Source of the DNA: JAGVSZ01 sp963716855
Lineage (GTDB): Bacteria > Pseudomonadota > Gammaproteobacteria > Burkholderiales > SG8-39
Direction of reading: 5' to 3'
Assembly (NCBI GenBank): GCA_963716855.1
Contig: CAVQUV010000016.1
Location: forward strand, 321,792 to 385,791
DNA length: 64,000 nt
Shown here: piece after piece, positions 10,422-20,029 of the stretch
How the letters are laid out: every line of letters begins with the position of its first letter
How positions within the stretch are numbered: position 1 is the first letter of the stretch
The notes under the pieces: model-generated
What the model was told of the DNA's origin: nothing
Databases searched by the model: none
The model's input: the letters and a program-made list of their open reading frames with translations, nothing else
Translations under genes and position numbers: made by a program

Positions 10422-10947
10422 ATGCGCGCGCTCGCCAAAGCCTACGACGCCGTGCTGTTCGGCATGGCGTGGGTCGCGGGGTTCCTGATGGTCGCGATGA
10501 TGCTGACCATCTGCATCGACGTGGTGGCGCGCAACCTCGGCTACCAGAGCTCGGCGCACTTCTTCACGTTCACCGAGTACGCCCTGCTTCTGGTGCCGTG
10601 CCTCGGCGCGCCGTGGCTGGTGCGCGAGAAGGGCCACGTCTTCGTCGAGATCCTCCTGATGTACCTCTCGCGCGACGCGCGCAAGGCTGGCGACCTTCCT
10701 CATCGGCGTCGCCTGCGTCGTCGTCTGCCTCGTGATGGCGTGGTACGGATTCGAGGTGACCGCCCACAATTTCCGGCTCGGCGACAAGGACGTGCGCTCC
10801 TTCGACGCGCCGCGCTGGGCGCTGGTCGTCTGCATCCCGGTGTCGTTCCTGATGATGGCGATCGAGTTCCTGCGCTTCCTCGCGCGCGGGGAGAACTTCC
10901 TCGGGTTCCTCGGCGTGGTCGTGCACGACCAGGAGAAGGAGCGCTAG
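10422..10947 (+). pseudogene. dctQ: TRAP transporter small permease (DctQ family), one frameshift
   Basis: The first part reads MRALAKAYDAVLFGMAWVAG with membrane helices and ends in frame at RDARKA; the second part, in another frame, reads ATFLIGVACVVVCLVMAWYG through HDQEKER. One inserted base near 10687 (GCAAGGCTGGCG) would explain the break. Joined, the product has about 175 residues and four transmembrane helices, the normal DctQ plan. DctQ pairs with DctM in the inner membrane. The start is ATG 10422. Because dctP and dctM around it are otherwise normal, I suspect a sequence error, but a true null allele cannot be excluded. Confidence 0.75.
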
Positions 10948-10950
10948 CCG

Positions 10951-12265
10951 GTGGAGTGGTACTGGGCGGCCGGGCTGCTCTTCGGTCTGTCGGTGTTCCT
11001 CATGTTCCTGGGGTTGCCGGTGGCGATCGCGTTCTTCGGCACCAATCTCGTCGGCGCCGTGATCTTCATGGGCGGCGAGCGCGGGATCTGGCAGGTCATC
11101 AACAACGGGTTCGGCGCGATCACGACCTTCGCGCTGGTGCCGATCCCGATGTTCCTGCTGATGGGCGAGCTGTTCTATCACACCGGTCTCGCCACACGGT
11201 TCTTCAACGCGATCGACCGGCTGATGGGCAACGTCCCCGGGCGGCTCGCCTACGTGACCCTGATCGGCGGCACCGCATTCGCCGGTCCGGCCGGCTCGAG
11301 CATGGGCGCGTGCGCGCTGCTCGGCTCCCTGATGGTCCCGGAGATGATGAAGCGGGGCTACAACAAGTATCTGTCGATGGGCCCGATCATGGGCGTCGGC
11401 GGCCTCGCGGTGATCATTCCGCCGTCGGCGCTCACGGTGCTGCTCGCCACGCTCGGGCAGACCGACGTCGGCGACCTGCTGATCGCGGGGGTGATCCCGG
11501 GGCTCGTGCTGGCGGTGATGTACGGAATCCTGATCTGGGGCTGGACCGTGGTCGATCCCACCGCCGCCCCGAAGTACGTCGCCGAGCAGGCCGAGCAGAG
11601 GGAGCGGTGGCGTCTGGTCGTGTTCGACATCGTGCCGATGGTCGCGGTGATCGTCTTCTCGGTGATCATCATGATCGTCGGCTGGGCCACGCCGACCGAG
11701 GCGGCGGCGCTCGGCGCGATGTCCGTGGCGCTGCTGGCCGTAGCCTATGGTTCCCTGACCTGGGCCTCGCTCAAGAAGTCCGTCGACGGGGCGCTGCGCG
11801 TGACGGTGATGTCGTTCCTGATCATCTTCGGCTCGGCGACCTTCGCACAGCTGCTTGCGTTCTCCGGCGCCTCGAGCGGACTGATCCAGCACTTTCTCGG
11901 CTTCGAGCTCGCGCCGCTCGGCATGCTGCTCATGATGATCGGCATCATCTTCTTCCTCGGCTGCTTCATGGACCAGCTGTCGATGATGCTGCTCACCGCG
12001 CCGATCTTCTTCCCGCTGGCGAAGACGCTCGGCTTCGACCTGACGTGGTTCGGGCTGATCATGCTGCTCGCGCTCGAGATCGGCTACACGACGCCGCCGT
12101 TCGGCCTGCTGCTGTTCGTCATGAAAGGCGTCGCGCCGCCCGGCACGACGATGCGCGACGTCTACCTCGCCGGTGCGCCGTTCATCGCTCTGCGTGCTCC
12201 TGCTGATCGCGATGATCATCGTCTTTCCGCCGATCGCGACCTGGCTGCCGCAGGTTTCACACTAG
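10951..12265 (+). CDS. dctM: TRAP transporter large permease (DctM family), frameshift near the 3' end
   Basis: About 437 residues with 11-12 hydrophobic helices. DctM hallmarks are seen: IPMFLLMGELFYHTGLA, a central GGTAFAGPAGSSMGA helix and the C-terminal EIGYTTPPFGLLLFV. It is the Na+-driven channel of the TRAP importer. The start is GTG 10951, three bases after the dctQ stop. The frame breaks around 12188: the hydrophobic last helix (LCVLLLIAMIIVFPPIATWL) sits in another frame and ends at TAG 12263. The uncorrected frame would run on over the neighbouring antisense gene, so the coordinates given follow the corrected reading. Its stop overlaps the stop of the convergent SnoaL-like gene. 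Confidence 0.85.
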
Positions 12266-12645
12266 CGGAGCTCGCCGAGCGTCTCCGCGAGGTCATTCCA
12301 GACCATCTGGTCGACGAGCCTGCCGTCACGCACGGTGAACCGGTCGACGAATCGGATGCCCGAGTAAGGCGAGCCGTCGTTCAACTCCCCGTGCAGCGCG
12401 CCAAAGCAGTACACCGCTGACGCGCCATCGGGCAGCAGCGCCACGTCGAACCGCTCGTAGGTCTTCAGCGCGCGCCGATAACGCGGCTTCGCCCACTCGA
12501 CGAGCGCCTCGAGCGTCTCGAAGCGCTTGCCGCCCGGAAAGAGCATGAAGAATCCGGGCGCGAGCAGCGCTTTCGCCGCAGCGAGATCGCGCCGCTCCAT
12601 GGCGGCGAGATAGTCGCGGACGGTCTGAGCAGGATCGTTCGTCAT
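12262..12645 (-). CDS. SnoaL-like / NTF2-fold protein
   Basis: 127 residues in the NTF2-like cone fold: helical start (MTNDPAQTVRDYLAAMERRD), then LLAPGFFMLFPGGKRFETLE and the strands YCFGALHGELNDGSPYSGIR and FVDRFTVRDGRLVDQMVWND. Family members are polyketide cyclases, dehydratases or simple ligand binders, so no reaction can be assigned. The start is ATG 12645. It converges on dctM with a 4-base overlap and is divergent from tRNA-Ser. Confidence 0.82.
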   Translation of the reverse strand: MTNDPAQTVRDYLAAMERRDLAAAKALLAPGFFMLFPGGKRFETLEALVEWAKPRYRRALKTYERFDVALLPDGASAVYCFGALHGELNDGSPYSGIRFVDRFTVRDGRLVDQMVWNDLAETLGELR

Positions 12646-12684
12646 CCGGGCGATGCGCAGGGCGGCGGAGAGCGGGGCCGATGG

Positions 12685-12690
12685 TACAAT
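12685..12690 (+). promoter_or_regulatory. Likely -10 box of tRNA-Ser
   Basis: TACAAT, preceded by ATGG and lying 10 bases before the mature tRNA, followed by a GC-rich discriminator. A good -35 box is not obvious. Confidence 0.5.
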
Positions 12691-12700
12691 GCGCGCCCCC

Positions 12701-13508
<808 letters not shown>

Positions 13509-14207
13509 TTAGTACGATCCCGGCTTCGGCGCGTCTGGCCCGGGCGCACGGTGGCGTTTCAGGCGATCGCGAACGAACTTGGCGACGAGCGGTATCGCGA
13601 CGATCAGGCCGAGTCCTGCGGTCGCGAGCAGGATTCGCTCGCTCTTGCCGGTTGCCATCTCGCCCCCGAAGTGCGCGAGGAGAAAGCTCGCTGGTGCGAC
13701 GCCCGCGAGGGTTGCCAGGGCGAAGCGCCAGAACGAGAGCACCGTCAGGCCTGCGGCATAGCTGATTACGTCGAACGAGATGAACGGGAGCAGCCGGCTC
13801 GCGAACACGATCCCCATGAGCATGTTCTGGGAGCCGACCCAGCCGAGCGCGAGCCGGTCACCGAACCAGTGGCGGAGCAGTTCATGACCGACCAATCGCG
13901 CGATGCCGAACGCGGCGAGCGCGCCGAGCTCCGCGCCGGCGAGCACGTAGAGCGTTCCCCACGTGTGACCGTAGGCGGCGCCGGCAGCCAGGGCGATCGG
14001 CGCGCTCGGGATGGGGCTGATGAGGATGGCGAGGGCCATCAGCGCAATCACCGCGACCGGGCCCCAGGCTCCGAGCGCGGTGATGTTCGGCTTCAGGGCC
14101 GAGCTATCCCGGATCGCGGTGATCGCGCCCGATTGGTTCAGCAGCCAGTACGCGACCAGGAGCCCGAGCACGAGCACCACGCCGATGACCTCACGAGAGC
14201 GCTTCAC
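13509..14207 (-). CDS. TVP38/TMEM64 family membrane protein
   Basis: About 232 residues with six hydrophobic segments and the VTT/DedA-like core: GAWGPVAVIALMALAILISP, LAAGAAYGHTWGTLYVLAGA, and FASRLLPFISFDVISYAAGL, where the Arg and Pro of the F-x-x-R-x-x-P block are kept. Family members are polytopic inner-membrane proteins implicated in lipid scrambling or stress tolerance; the exact role here is unknown. I chose GTG 14207, since the longer frame adds a proline- and arginine-rich leader overlapping the CLC gene. A C-terminal copy of the same gene, closely similar, is found at 46.7-47.0 kb. Confidence 0.85.
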   Translation of the reverse strand: MKRSREVIGVVLVLGLLVAYWLLNQSGAITAIRDSSALKPNITALGAWGPVAVIALMALAILISPIPSAPIALAAGAAYGHTWGTLYVLAGAELGALAAFGIARLVGHELLRHWFGDRLALGWVGSQNMLMGIVFASRLLPFISFDVISYAAGLTVLSFWRFALATLAGVAPASFLLAHFGGEMATGKSERILLATAGLGLIVAIPLVAKFVRDRLKRHRAPGPDAPKPGSY

Positions 14208-14337
14208 GAGGGGTGGACTTCGGCGGGGCGCGTTCGGCCGAGTCCCTGCGCCGGCGGCGCTGAGGCGCCGGAGCGCCGCGGCACCTCCGGCGACAGTCGT
14301 CGGCGGCGGTCGGCAGGAGTCCGGGCATTCAAACGGA

Positions 14338-16095
14338 TCATTTCGCGTACCGATAGTTTCGCTCGATGTCGGCGCGAGTGACCACGCCATACGCGCTCGC
14401 GGTACCCGCCGCCGCGGGGCGCGGGAGATAGAGGGCGTCTGCGCCGGTGGCGTCCATCGCGTCCAGCGCTTCCTGAAGCGTGGCCTGCAAGGCGATCGGT
14501 GCGACCTGGCTGCGGTCGGCCGGCACTTCGAGGAGATCGACGTCCCCCGCGGCGGCGTGGTCCATGACGTGTCGGACGAGGTCGACCGCGGGCATCAACG
14601 CCGTGGGACCTTCCGGACCGAGCACCAGGACCCAGCGGGGACTTTGGCCGAGGGCGGCGTCGATCGCGCCGCGCGTCGAACGGCAGGGTAGGGCGGCCAC
14701 GCTCGTGTCCATTGCAGCACCGACGCCGACCCGACGCAGCGCCTGCCAGACGGGGTCGACGCGATAGTCCAGCCCGCGCGCCCGCATCAGCGTGACGAAC
14801 ACCGGCTGCTGGCGAAAGGCGACGCGCGACACGCCGTAGGCGGCAATCACCGCGAGCATGCCGGGCCAGATGATGTTCGGGTTGCCGGTGAGCTCGAGCA
14901 TTGCGGTCAGTGCGGCGAGCGGCGCGTGCAGCGTGCCGCCCATCATCGCGCCGAGCCCGATGAGAGCGTAGAAACCGTGCGAGGAAACGTCGATAGGCGC
15001 AAGCCACTGGCCCAGCACGCCGAGCGCACCCCCGGCCGTGGCTCCGATGACGATGATCGGTCCGATGAGGCCCGCCGGCACGCCCAGCCCGATGCTGACC
15101 GAGCTCGCCACGAGCTTTGCGAACACGATCGCCACCAGTACCCACACGCCGAGGTCGCCGAGCAGCGCCCGGCCGACGGTGTCGTACCCGATTCCCATGA
15201 CCTCCGGGACCGGCACTGCGCAGAGCCCGGTGAACAGTCCCGCGAGCGCGATGCGCAGCCAGAAGGGCCAACTGCCGGTCCGCCGCGCGGTCGCGCCGAC
15301 CAGAAAAATGAACGCCGCCGCCAGCGTCCCGATCGCGAGACCCATGGCGAGCACGTACGGCAGTTCCCAGAGCGAGCCCAGCGTGAGGGGCGGGACGGCG
15401 AAGGCAAGGTCGCCGCCGTAGGCAAGATGCGTCAGGGCCGTCGCGCTCACGGCCGCGAGAATCACGGGCGCGAAGCCGACCACCGTGTACTCCATCAGGA
15501 TCACCTCCATCGCGAAGGCGACGCCCGCGAGCGGGGTGTTGAAGGAGGCCGCAATCGCCGCCGCGACGCCGCAGCCCACCAGGATGCGCAGGCTGTTGTT
15601 GGGCAGGCCCAGGCGCTGCCCCGTGACGCTCGCACTCGCGGCGCCGAGATGGATGGCCGGTCCCTCCCGGCCCACCGACATCCCCGAAATAATCGCGATG
15701 GCCGCACCGACGAACTGCATCGCGGCGTTGCGGAGCGGGAGCCGTCCTTGGTGATAGGCAAGTCGCTCCATCACGTGAACGACGCCGACCTGGCGGGCGA
15801 GCTCGGGTGCGCGCTGAAAAAGGAGGCCCAGCACGAGACCACCCGCCAGCGGCAACAGCACGCGGGCTTCCGGGGGCAGGGCCTCGAAGTTATCCGGCGT
15901 GCCGTCGGGCAGCAACGCCCGCTGCGCGAGCTCGATGATCATGCGAAAGGCGATCATGACCAGCGCCGCCAGCAGACCGCAGAGAAGGCCGAGGAAGGCG
16001 AGTTGCGGCAGCGCCTCGGCCCGCGAGGCCCGCACGCGCTGATCGTCCAGGACGCGCACGAGCATCGCGCGCAGCTCGCGCAGCCGCGGACTCAC
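14338..16095 (-). CDS. CLC-family chloride channel / antiporter with CBS domains
   Basis: About 585 residues. A CLC membrane core of about 430 residues (helices from LAFLGLLCGLLAALVMIAF to GLGAMMGGTLHAPLAALTAM) is followed by a CBS-domain pair at the C-terminus. The GREGPAIHLGAASA motif with the gating glutamate is present, and GLGVPAGLIGP stands for the anion-filter motif. The usual GSGIPE motif is degenerate (QVGVVHVME), so chloride selectivity is not assured. GTG 16095 gives a sensible N-terminus; ATG 16065 is the alternative. It is transcribed in the same direction as the TVP38 gene 130 bases downstream and could share its transcript. Confidence 0.88.
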   Translation of the reverse strand: MSPRLRELRAMLVRVLDDQRVRASRAEALPQLAFLGLLCGLLAALVMIAFRMIIELAQRALLPDGTPDNFEALPPEARVLLPLAGGLVLGLLFQRAPELARQVGVVHVMERLAYHQGRLPLRNAAMQFVGAAIAIISGMSVGREGPAIHLGAASASVTGQRLGLPNNSLRILVGCGVAAAIAASFNTPLAGVAFAMEVILMEYTVVGFAPVILAAVSATALTHLAYGGDLAFAVPPLTLGSLWELPYVLAMGLAIGTLAAAFIFLVGATARRTGSWPFWLRIALAGLFTGLCAVPVPEVMGIGYDTVGRALLGDLGVWVLVAIVFAKLVASSVSIGLGVPAGLIGPIIVIGATAGGALGVLGQWLAPIDVSSHGFYALIGLGAMMGGTLHAPLAALTAMLELTGNPNIIWPGMLAVIAAYGVSRVAFRQQPVFVTLMRARGLDYRVDPVWQALRRVGVGAAMDTSVAALPCRSTRGAIDAALGQSPRWVLVLGPEGPTALMPAVDLVRHVMDHAAAGDVDLLEVPADRSQVAPIALQATLQEALDAMDATGADALYLPRPAAAGTASAYGVVTRADIERNYRYAK

Positions 16096-16302
16096 TCTTG
16101 GTCTTCGTCTAGTGTGGCCATCGGGTCCCAATGGTACTGGCCTGCGTGGCCTGCGGCCCGCTTTCACCTAGCGGGCGTCCGGACTTCGCTACGTGCATCG
16201 CGACGCCGCGCGCAGGCTGCCGCCCGGGGCGCGTGAACCGGAGCCCGGCGCGGAGACTGTGACCACCCCGGGAGTTGGGCGCTGCGAGCGAGCCGGTTCG
16301 CG

Positions 16303-16758
16303 TTACGGCTTCGTCGCCTCGCCGGCAAGCGCTTCGAGGCCTTTCTTCAGGTTCGGCACTACCGCGCAGTTCGGCACGCCGTGGCGCGCGGCAAGAAACT
16401 GCGGATCGTTGTAGGCGAGCCAGACCTGGCCCGACTCGTCCTGCCACGCGAGCGCCTTGAGCGGCAGGTCGATGCCGACCGATTGCGCGCACTCCATGAA
16501 CGGCGTACCGCCCTGCGGGTTGCCGAAGATCAGGAGCTCCGTGGGGCGCAGGGTGCGCCCGATCTTCTGGGCGCCGGCGGCATGGTCCACGCGCACGAAG
16601 ATCACGAGGTTCCGGGCCTTTGCCGTCGACTCGAAGCGGTCGATCGTCTCCTTCACGGCATGCGGGCTCTTGACTGTGATCAGGCCGTCGGCGGCGCGGA
16701 CAGCCGGGACTGACGCGAGCGCGCCGAAGACCAGAGCGGCGGAAAGGGTGCGGTGCAT
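16303..16758 (-). CDS. Periplasmic DUF302 protein
   Basis: 151 residues. A signal peptide (MHRTLSAALVFGALASVPAV) precedes a DUF302 domain with the typical blocks VKSPHAVKETIDRFESTAKA, FVRVDHAAGAQKIGRTLRPT and LLIFGNPQGGTPFMECAQSV. The fold is a small dimeric alpha/beta domain of unknown activity, frequently found near oxidative or metal-stress genes. ATG 16758 has AAAGGA at proper distance. It lies upstream of the CLC gene in the same direction. Confidence 0.88.
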   Translation of the reverse strand: MHRTLSAALVFGALASVPAVRAADGLITVKSPHAVKETIDRFESTAKARNLVIFVRVDHAAGAQKIGRTLRPTELLIFGNPQGGTPFMECAQSVGIDLPLKALAWQDESGQVWLAYNDPQFLAARHGVPNCAVVPNLKKGLEALAGEATKP

Positions 16759-16886
16759 TGGCGGTGTCCTTTCGGTGTGTGAACGGGCGATCATCGCACG
16801 GGCACCCTGCGGTGGAAGCGAGCCCTCGGCCACGCGCCGGATCCGGCTCCGCACAGCGGTCGGCTCGCTGCGCGCGAGGAGGGCCG

Positions 16887-17350
16887 ATGCCTAGCCTTAC
16901 CGGCTCACTCCTGTACGCGTGCGGCGGCGCGCCGGGCTACGAAAACGGCTTCCATCTCTACGCTTGGGGCGCGCCCCGCTACATGGACGGCGTGTTCGAC
17001 ACCGCCCGCACGAGTGGCTGGCGCGAGGAGGCGCTGCACAAGGAATACTTCAGCGTGCCGGAACCGCCGGACTTCGTGAACTATCCGTTCGAATTGCGCC
17101 TCGCCAGGAGGGGCCGCTCGGTCGAGCCGCCCGCCGAGTTGGCGGCCACTGAGGCGCTTGCCGCCGCCGACATGGTCGTGGACACCCCAAGTGCACCGAC
17201 GGCGTCTGCGGTGTGTGCGCGACTCCGTATACTGCAGGCGAAATCGAGCATCGCGATTACGTGCTGTGCGCAAAGGAGCGCGAGTGCAAGATGATCTTGT
17301 GCTGCTCGCGCGCGAAGGCCGCGGGCGGCGAGATCGTGCTGAACCTGTGA
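16887..17350 (+). pseudogene. Remnant of a PDR/VanB-type ferredoxin reductase subunit
   Basis: The first frame (ATG 16887, behind a good GAGGAGG) reads NGFHLYAWGAPRYMDGVFDT and WREEALHKEYFSVPEPPDFV, typical of the NAD-binding domain end and linker of phthalate-dioxygenase-reductase-like enzymes. At the CCCC run near 17190 the frame shifts, and the plant-type 2Fe-2S domain continues as KCTDGVCGVCATPYTAGEIE and KMILCCSRAKAAGGEIVLNL, ending at TGA 17348. All four iron-sulfur cysteines are kept. The FMN domain and most of the NAD domain are missing at the 5' side, so even with the shift repaired the enzyme is truncated. Confidence 0.75.
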
Positions 17351-17418
17351 CGAAGCGAGACATGCCGATGCTGCCCGGCGCCCGCTAAATCGCGAGCCGC
17401 AAATCCGAGGAGAGCTTC

Positions 17419-18063
17419 ATGGACCAACCCACCAAGCCCGTGCCGCGCCTCGCGCCGCTCGCCCCCACCGCCGAGCTGAAGGAGGCGTTCGCCGTTTACG
17501 AAAAATCGCTCGGATTCATTCCGAACAGCGTGCTCATCATGCAGCGCCGGCCGAAGATGGTGCGGGCACTCGCGCAACTCGCTGCCGCGGTGTGGGATCC
17601 CGAGTCGAGCGTGGACCTCGGGTTCAAGCGCCTGCTCGCCCACTTCGCCAGCCGCGCGAGCGGCTGCCAATACTGCATGGCGCACACGGCCGGCGGCGCG
17701 CTACGGCTGGGCGTAGACGAGAAGAAGCTCGACGCGCTGTGGGACTACCGAACGAGCCCGCTGTACACGGCGGCCGAGCGGCTCGCGCTCGACTTCGCGC
17801 TCGCCGCCGCTGCGGTGCCCAACGACGTGAGCGACGAGCTGTTCGCGAAGATGCGGGAGCACTGGACCGATGACCAGATGGTCGAGATCGTCGGCGTGAT
17901 CTCGATGTTCGGATTCATGAACCGCTGGAACGACACGATGGCCACACCGCTCGAGGACGAGCCCACCGAGATCGGCGAGCGGTTCCTGGCGAAGGGCGGC
18001 TGGAGCAACGCGAAGCACGTCCGCGCTGCGGGGACCGGCCCGGCCGGCAGTCGGGGGAAGTAG
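17419..18063 (+). CDS. Carboxymuconolactone decarboxylase (CMD/AhpD) family protein
   Basis: 214 residues, all-helical AhpD-like fold. The redox pair and nearby His are visible in CQYCMAHTAGGAL, and EIVGVISMFGFMNRWNDTMA is the typical C-terminal helix. Members act as alkylhydroperoxidases or decarboxylases; the CxxC motif favours a thiol peroxidase-like role. Start ATG 17419 with GAGGAG at 17408-17413. Its TAG stop shares a base with the GTG of the next gene, suggesting coupled translation and a joint function. Confidence 0.88.
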   Translation: MDQPTKPVPRLAPLAPTAELKEAFAVYEKSLGFIPNSVLIMQRRPKMVRALAQLAAAVWDPESSVDLGFKRLLAHFASRASGCQYCMAHTAGGALRLGVDEKKLDALWDYRTSPLYTAAERLALDFALAAAAVPNDVSDELFAKMREHWTDDQMVEIVGVISMFGFMNRWNDTMATPLEDEPTEIGERFLAKGGWSNAKHVRAAGTGPAGSRGK

Positions 18064-19286
18064 TGCCCGTCACGCGGCGCGAGGTCCTTTGCGCACTGGT
18101 CGGGACGCTCGGGGGTGCGTTTGCGGCGCGCGTGGCGGCGGCCGCGGAAACACCCATCTCGCTGGCCGCGCCGGAGCGCATCGCCCAGCTTCACGTCACC
18201 GCGACCGGTGAGCTGCTCGCGGTCTCGAGCGCCGGACGGCTGTGGCAGTTCGACGGCCGCGCCTGGCAGCAGCGCGGCGACGGGCTCGATCCGCGGGCGC
18301 CGCTCGCCTCGGGACATGGCCACGTCGTCGGTCGCGCGGCCGCAGGCGGACTGTGGGTGCTGGAAGCGGGCCGCGCGACGCAGGCCGCCGCGCCCCGACT
18401 GCTGCCCTACGCGGGGCTTCACGTGCTGCCCCTCGGTGTCATTGCGGTAGCCGAAGGTGCCGGAGGGCGCGCTTACGCAGTGAGACTCGAGCCGTCATCG
18501 GGAGGTGCGTGGCGCGAGACCGCGCGCAGCGCGGATCACGTCCTGCCCGACGCACGACCCCTGCAGGTCGATCTGGACGGTCCGCTCTCGGCCGCGAGCG
18601 ACGGCCACCTCCTCGTACTAGGCGGCCCGGATGCCCAGCGCTACCGCCACGCCGTCCTCGGCGACGACATCGAAGCGACGCGAGTTTTGTACCTGGAGCG
18701 ACACGGCCTCGAGCCGCTGCGCACGCTTACGCTGCCGGCCCCTCACGTCCTGGAGGACATCGCGCCGCGGCCGATCGAGTGGGGCGGCGCCACCGGGCTG
18801 CTCACCGTCCGCTCCGGTCCGTTCGGCGCACAGCCCGCGGTGGTCGCGGCCGACCGCGCGAAGCGCGACGTCCTCACGCTGGCGGCGCTCGGCGAGCCGA
18901 TCGGCGCACCGAATCGATGGATGGCCATGACCACCGACGGTCGCCGGCTGCTGGCAGTACATACGCCGCACATCGGCGGCGTCCTGTACGAGTACGTGCG
19001 CGACGGGAACGCCCTGTGCGCGCGGCGCATCGCAGACGGATTAAGCACGCATGCGCTCGGCAGCCGCGAACTCGATCTCGCCGCCTGGGCCGGCGGTGCG
19101 CTGGTGCTGCCCGGCCAGGACCGCCTCACGCTGCATGTCCTTGCAGGGGACCCCTGGTCTCAGCGCTCGGTCTACACGCTCGCGCAGCCGGTCGTCGCGA
19201 CGCGCGCGTGGCGTTCGGGCGCTCGTCCCGGAGTGGCCGCGCTGCTCTTCGATGGCAGCGTCGTCTGGGCGGCGGCTGCGCCCTGA
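18063..19286 (+). CDS. Exported protein of unknown function, probable beta-propeller
   Basis: 407 residues. The N-terminus TRREVLCALVGTLGGAFAAR is an export signal, with twin Arg resembling a Tat signal but without the full motif. The rest consists of short repeats with hydrophobic strands and turns (GELLAVSSAGRLWQFDGRAW, LWVLEAGRATQAAAPRL, GRRLLAVHTPHIGGVLYEYV), as in propeller proteins. No catalytic motif is recognisable. The GTG start overlaps the stop of the CMD-family gene, so the two are likely co-translated. Nothing more specific can be supported. Confidence 0.6.
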   Translation: MPVTRREVLCALVGTLGGAFAARVAAAAETPISLAAPERIAQLHVTATGELLAVSSAGRLWQFDGRAWQQRGDGLDPRAPLASGHGHVVGRAAAGGLWVLEAGRATQAAAPRLLPYAGLHVLPLGVIAVAEGAGGRAYAVRLEPSSGGAWRETARSADHVLPDARPLQVDLDGPLSAASDGHLLVLGGPDAQRYRHAVLGDDIEATRVLYLERHGLEPLRTLTLPAPHVLEDIAPRPIEWGGATGLLTVRSGPFGAQPAVVAADRAKRDVLTLAALGEPIGAPNRWMAMTTDGRRLLAVHTPHIGGVLYEYVRDGNALCARRIADGLSTHALGSRELDLAAWAGGALVLPGQDRLTLHVLAGDPWSQRSVYTLAQPVVATRAWRSGARPGVAALLFDGSVVWAAAAP

Positions 19287-19387
19287 TGGACAGCTTCGCG
19301 ATCGCAGCTGATCCCGCGCCCCGGCGCTGAGACGGCGCGGGTTGCATCGGGGGTGCGCTCGATCTGGTTGCGGTCTGGATTCCCGCG

Positions 19388-20029
19388 TTACCAGCGCAGC
19401 ACGCGCGGCCCGATCAGCGCGCCGAGCGCGGCCGGGGCCAGTACGCCGAGGACGTACCAGACGCCAAGGAACGGCGCCGCGAGCTCCGGGCAATGGAAGG
19501 TGTAGACGAATGCCCCGGCGCCGCCGGCGAGCAGGCCCGCTGCCGCCCCCGCCAAACGCAACCGCGTCGGCGCGAACCCCTTTATGCCCCACAGGGCGGC
19601 GACGAAGATCGGTAGCGACAGCACCGCGATGTTGAACGGGCACTCGCTCCACGTCTGCCCGAAGAACAGCTCAGCGCGACGCGGAGCGTCGGCGCCGGCG
19701 AGCGCGACCGCCGCGAGCAGCCACATCGCAAGGACCGGCCCGGCGAGCGCGCCGGGCACGCGCCCGAGCCTCGCGCCCGGCCGTGCGAGGCGCAGCGTCG
19801 CCATCCAGCCGCCCACGGCGAGCCACGCCACGAACGCGAACTTGATCCAGAGCATCGGCGCTGCGACGTCCTCGGCCAACGTCGACCGGACGCCGAGCCA
19901 CGTCGCCATCACAATTGCGGAGACCACGATGCCGGCGCCGACGGCGAGCGCGCACCGTCGCAGAGGCGCATGCGGATCGACCGCTTCGGCGCCGGTCGCG
20001 AGCAGCTTCGCAAGCTCGTCGGTGTTCAT
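19388..20029 (-). CDS. nrsF: Anti-sigma factor NrsF (DUF1109)
   Basis: 213 residues with a short cytoplasmic N-terminus (MNTDELAKLLATGAEAVDPH) and six hydrophobic helices, the NrsF/DUF1109 plan. Cysteines are at positions 26, 130 (TWSECPFN) and 180 (YTFHCPELAA); the last two match the spacing of the conserved pair that senses stress in Caulobacter NrsF. It would hold SigF at the inner membrane until metal or oxidant modifies the cysteines. Its start overlaps the sigF stop by 4 bases, so both come from one message. Confidence 0.9.
   Translation of the reverse strand: MNTDELAKLLATGAEAVDPHAPLRRCALAVGAGIVVSAIVMATWLGVRSTLAEDVAAPMLWIKFAFVAWLAVGGWMATLRLARPGARLGRVPGALAGPVLAMWLLAAVALAGADAPRRAELFFGQTWSECPFNIAVLSLPIFVAALWGIKGFAPTRLRLAGAAAGLLAGGAGAFVYTFHCPELAAPFLGVWYVLGVLAPAALGALIGPRVLRW

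Noticed and set aside
10570..12219. Long minus-strand frame across dctQ and dctM
   Set aside because: Mirror frame; it is full of Glu, Arg and His runs and has no recognisable domain.
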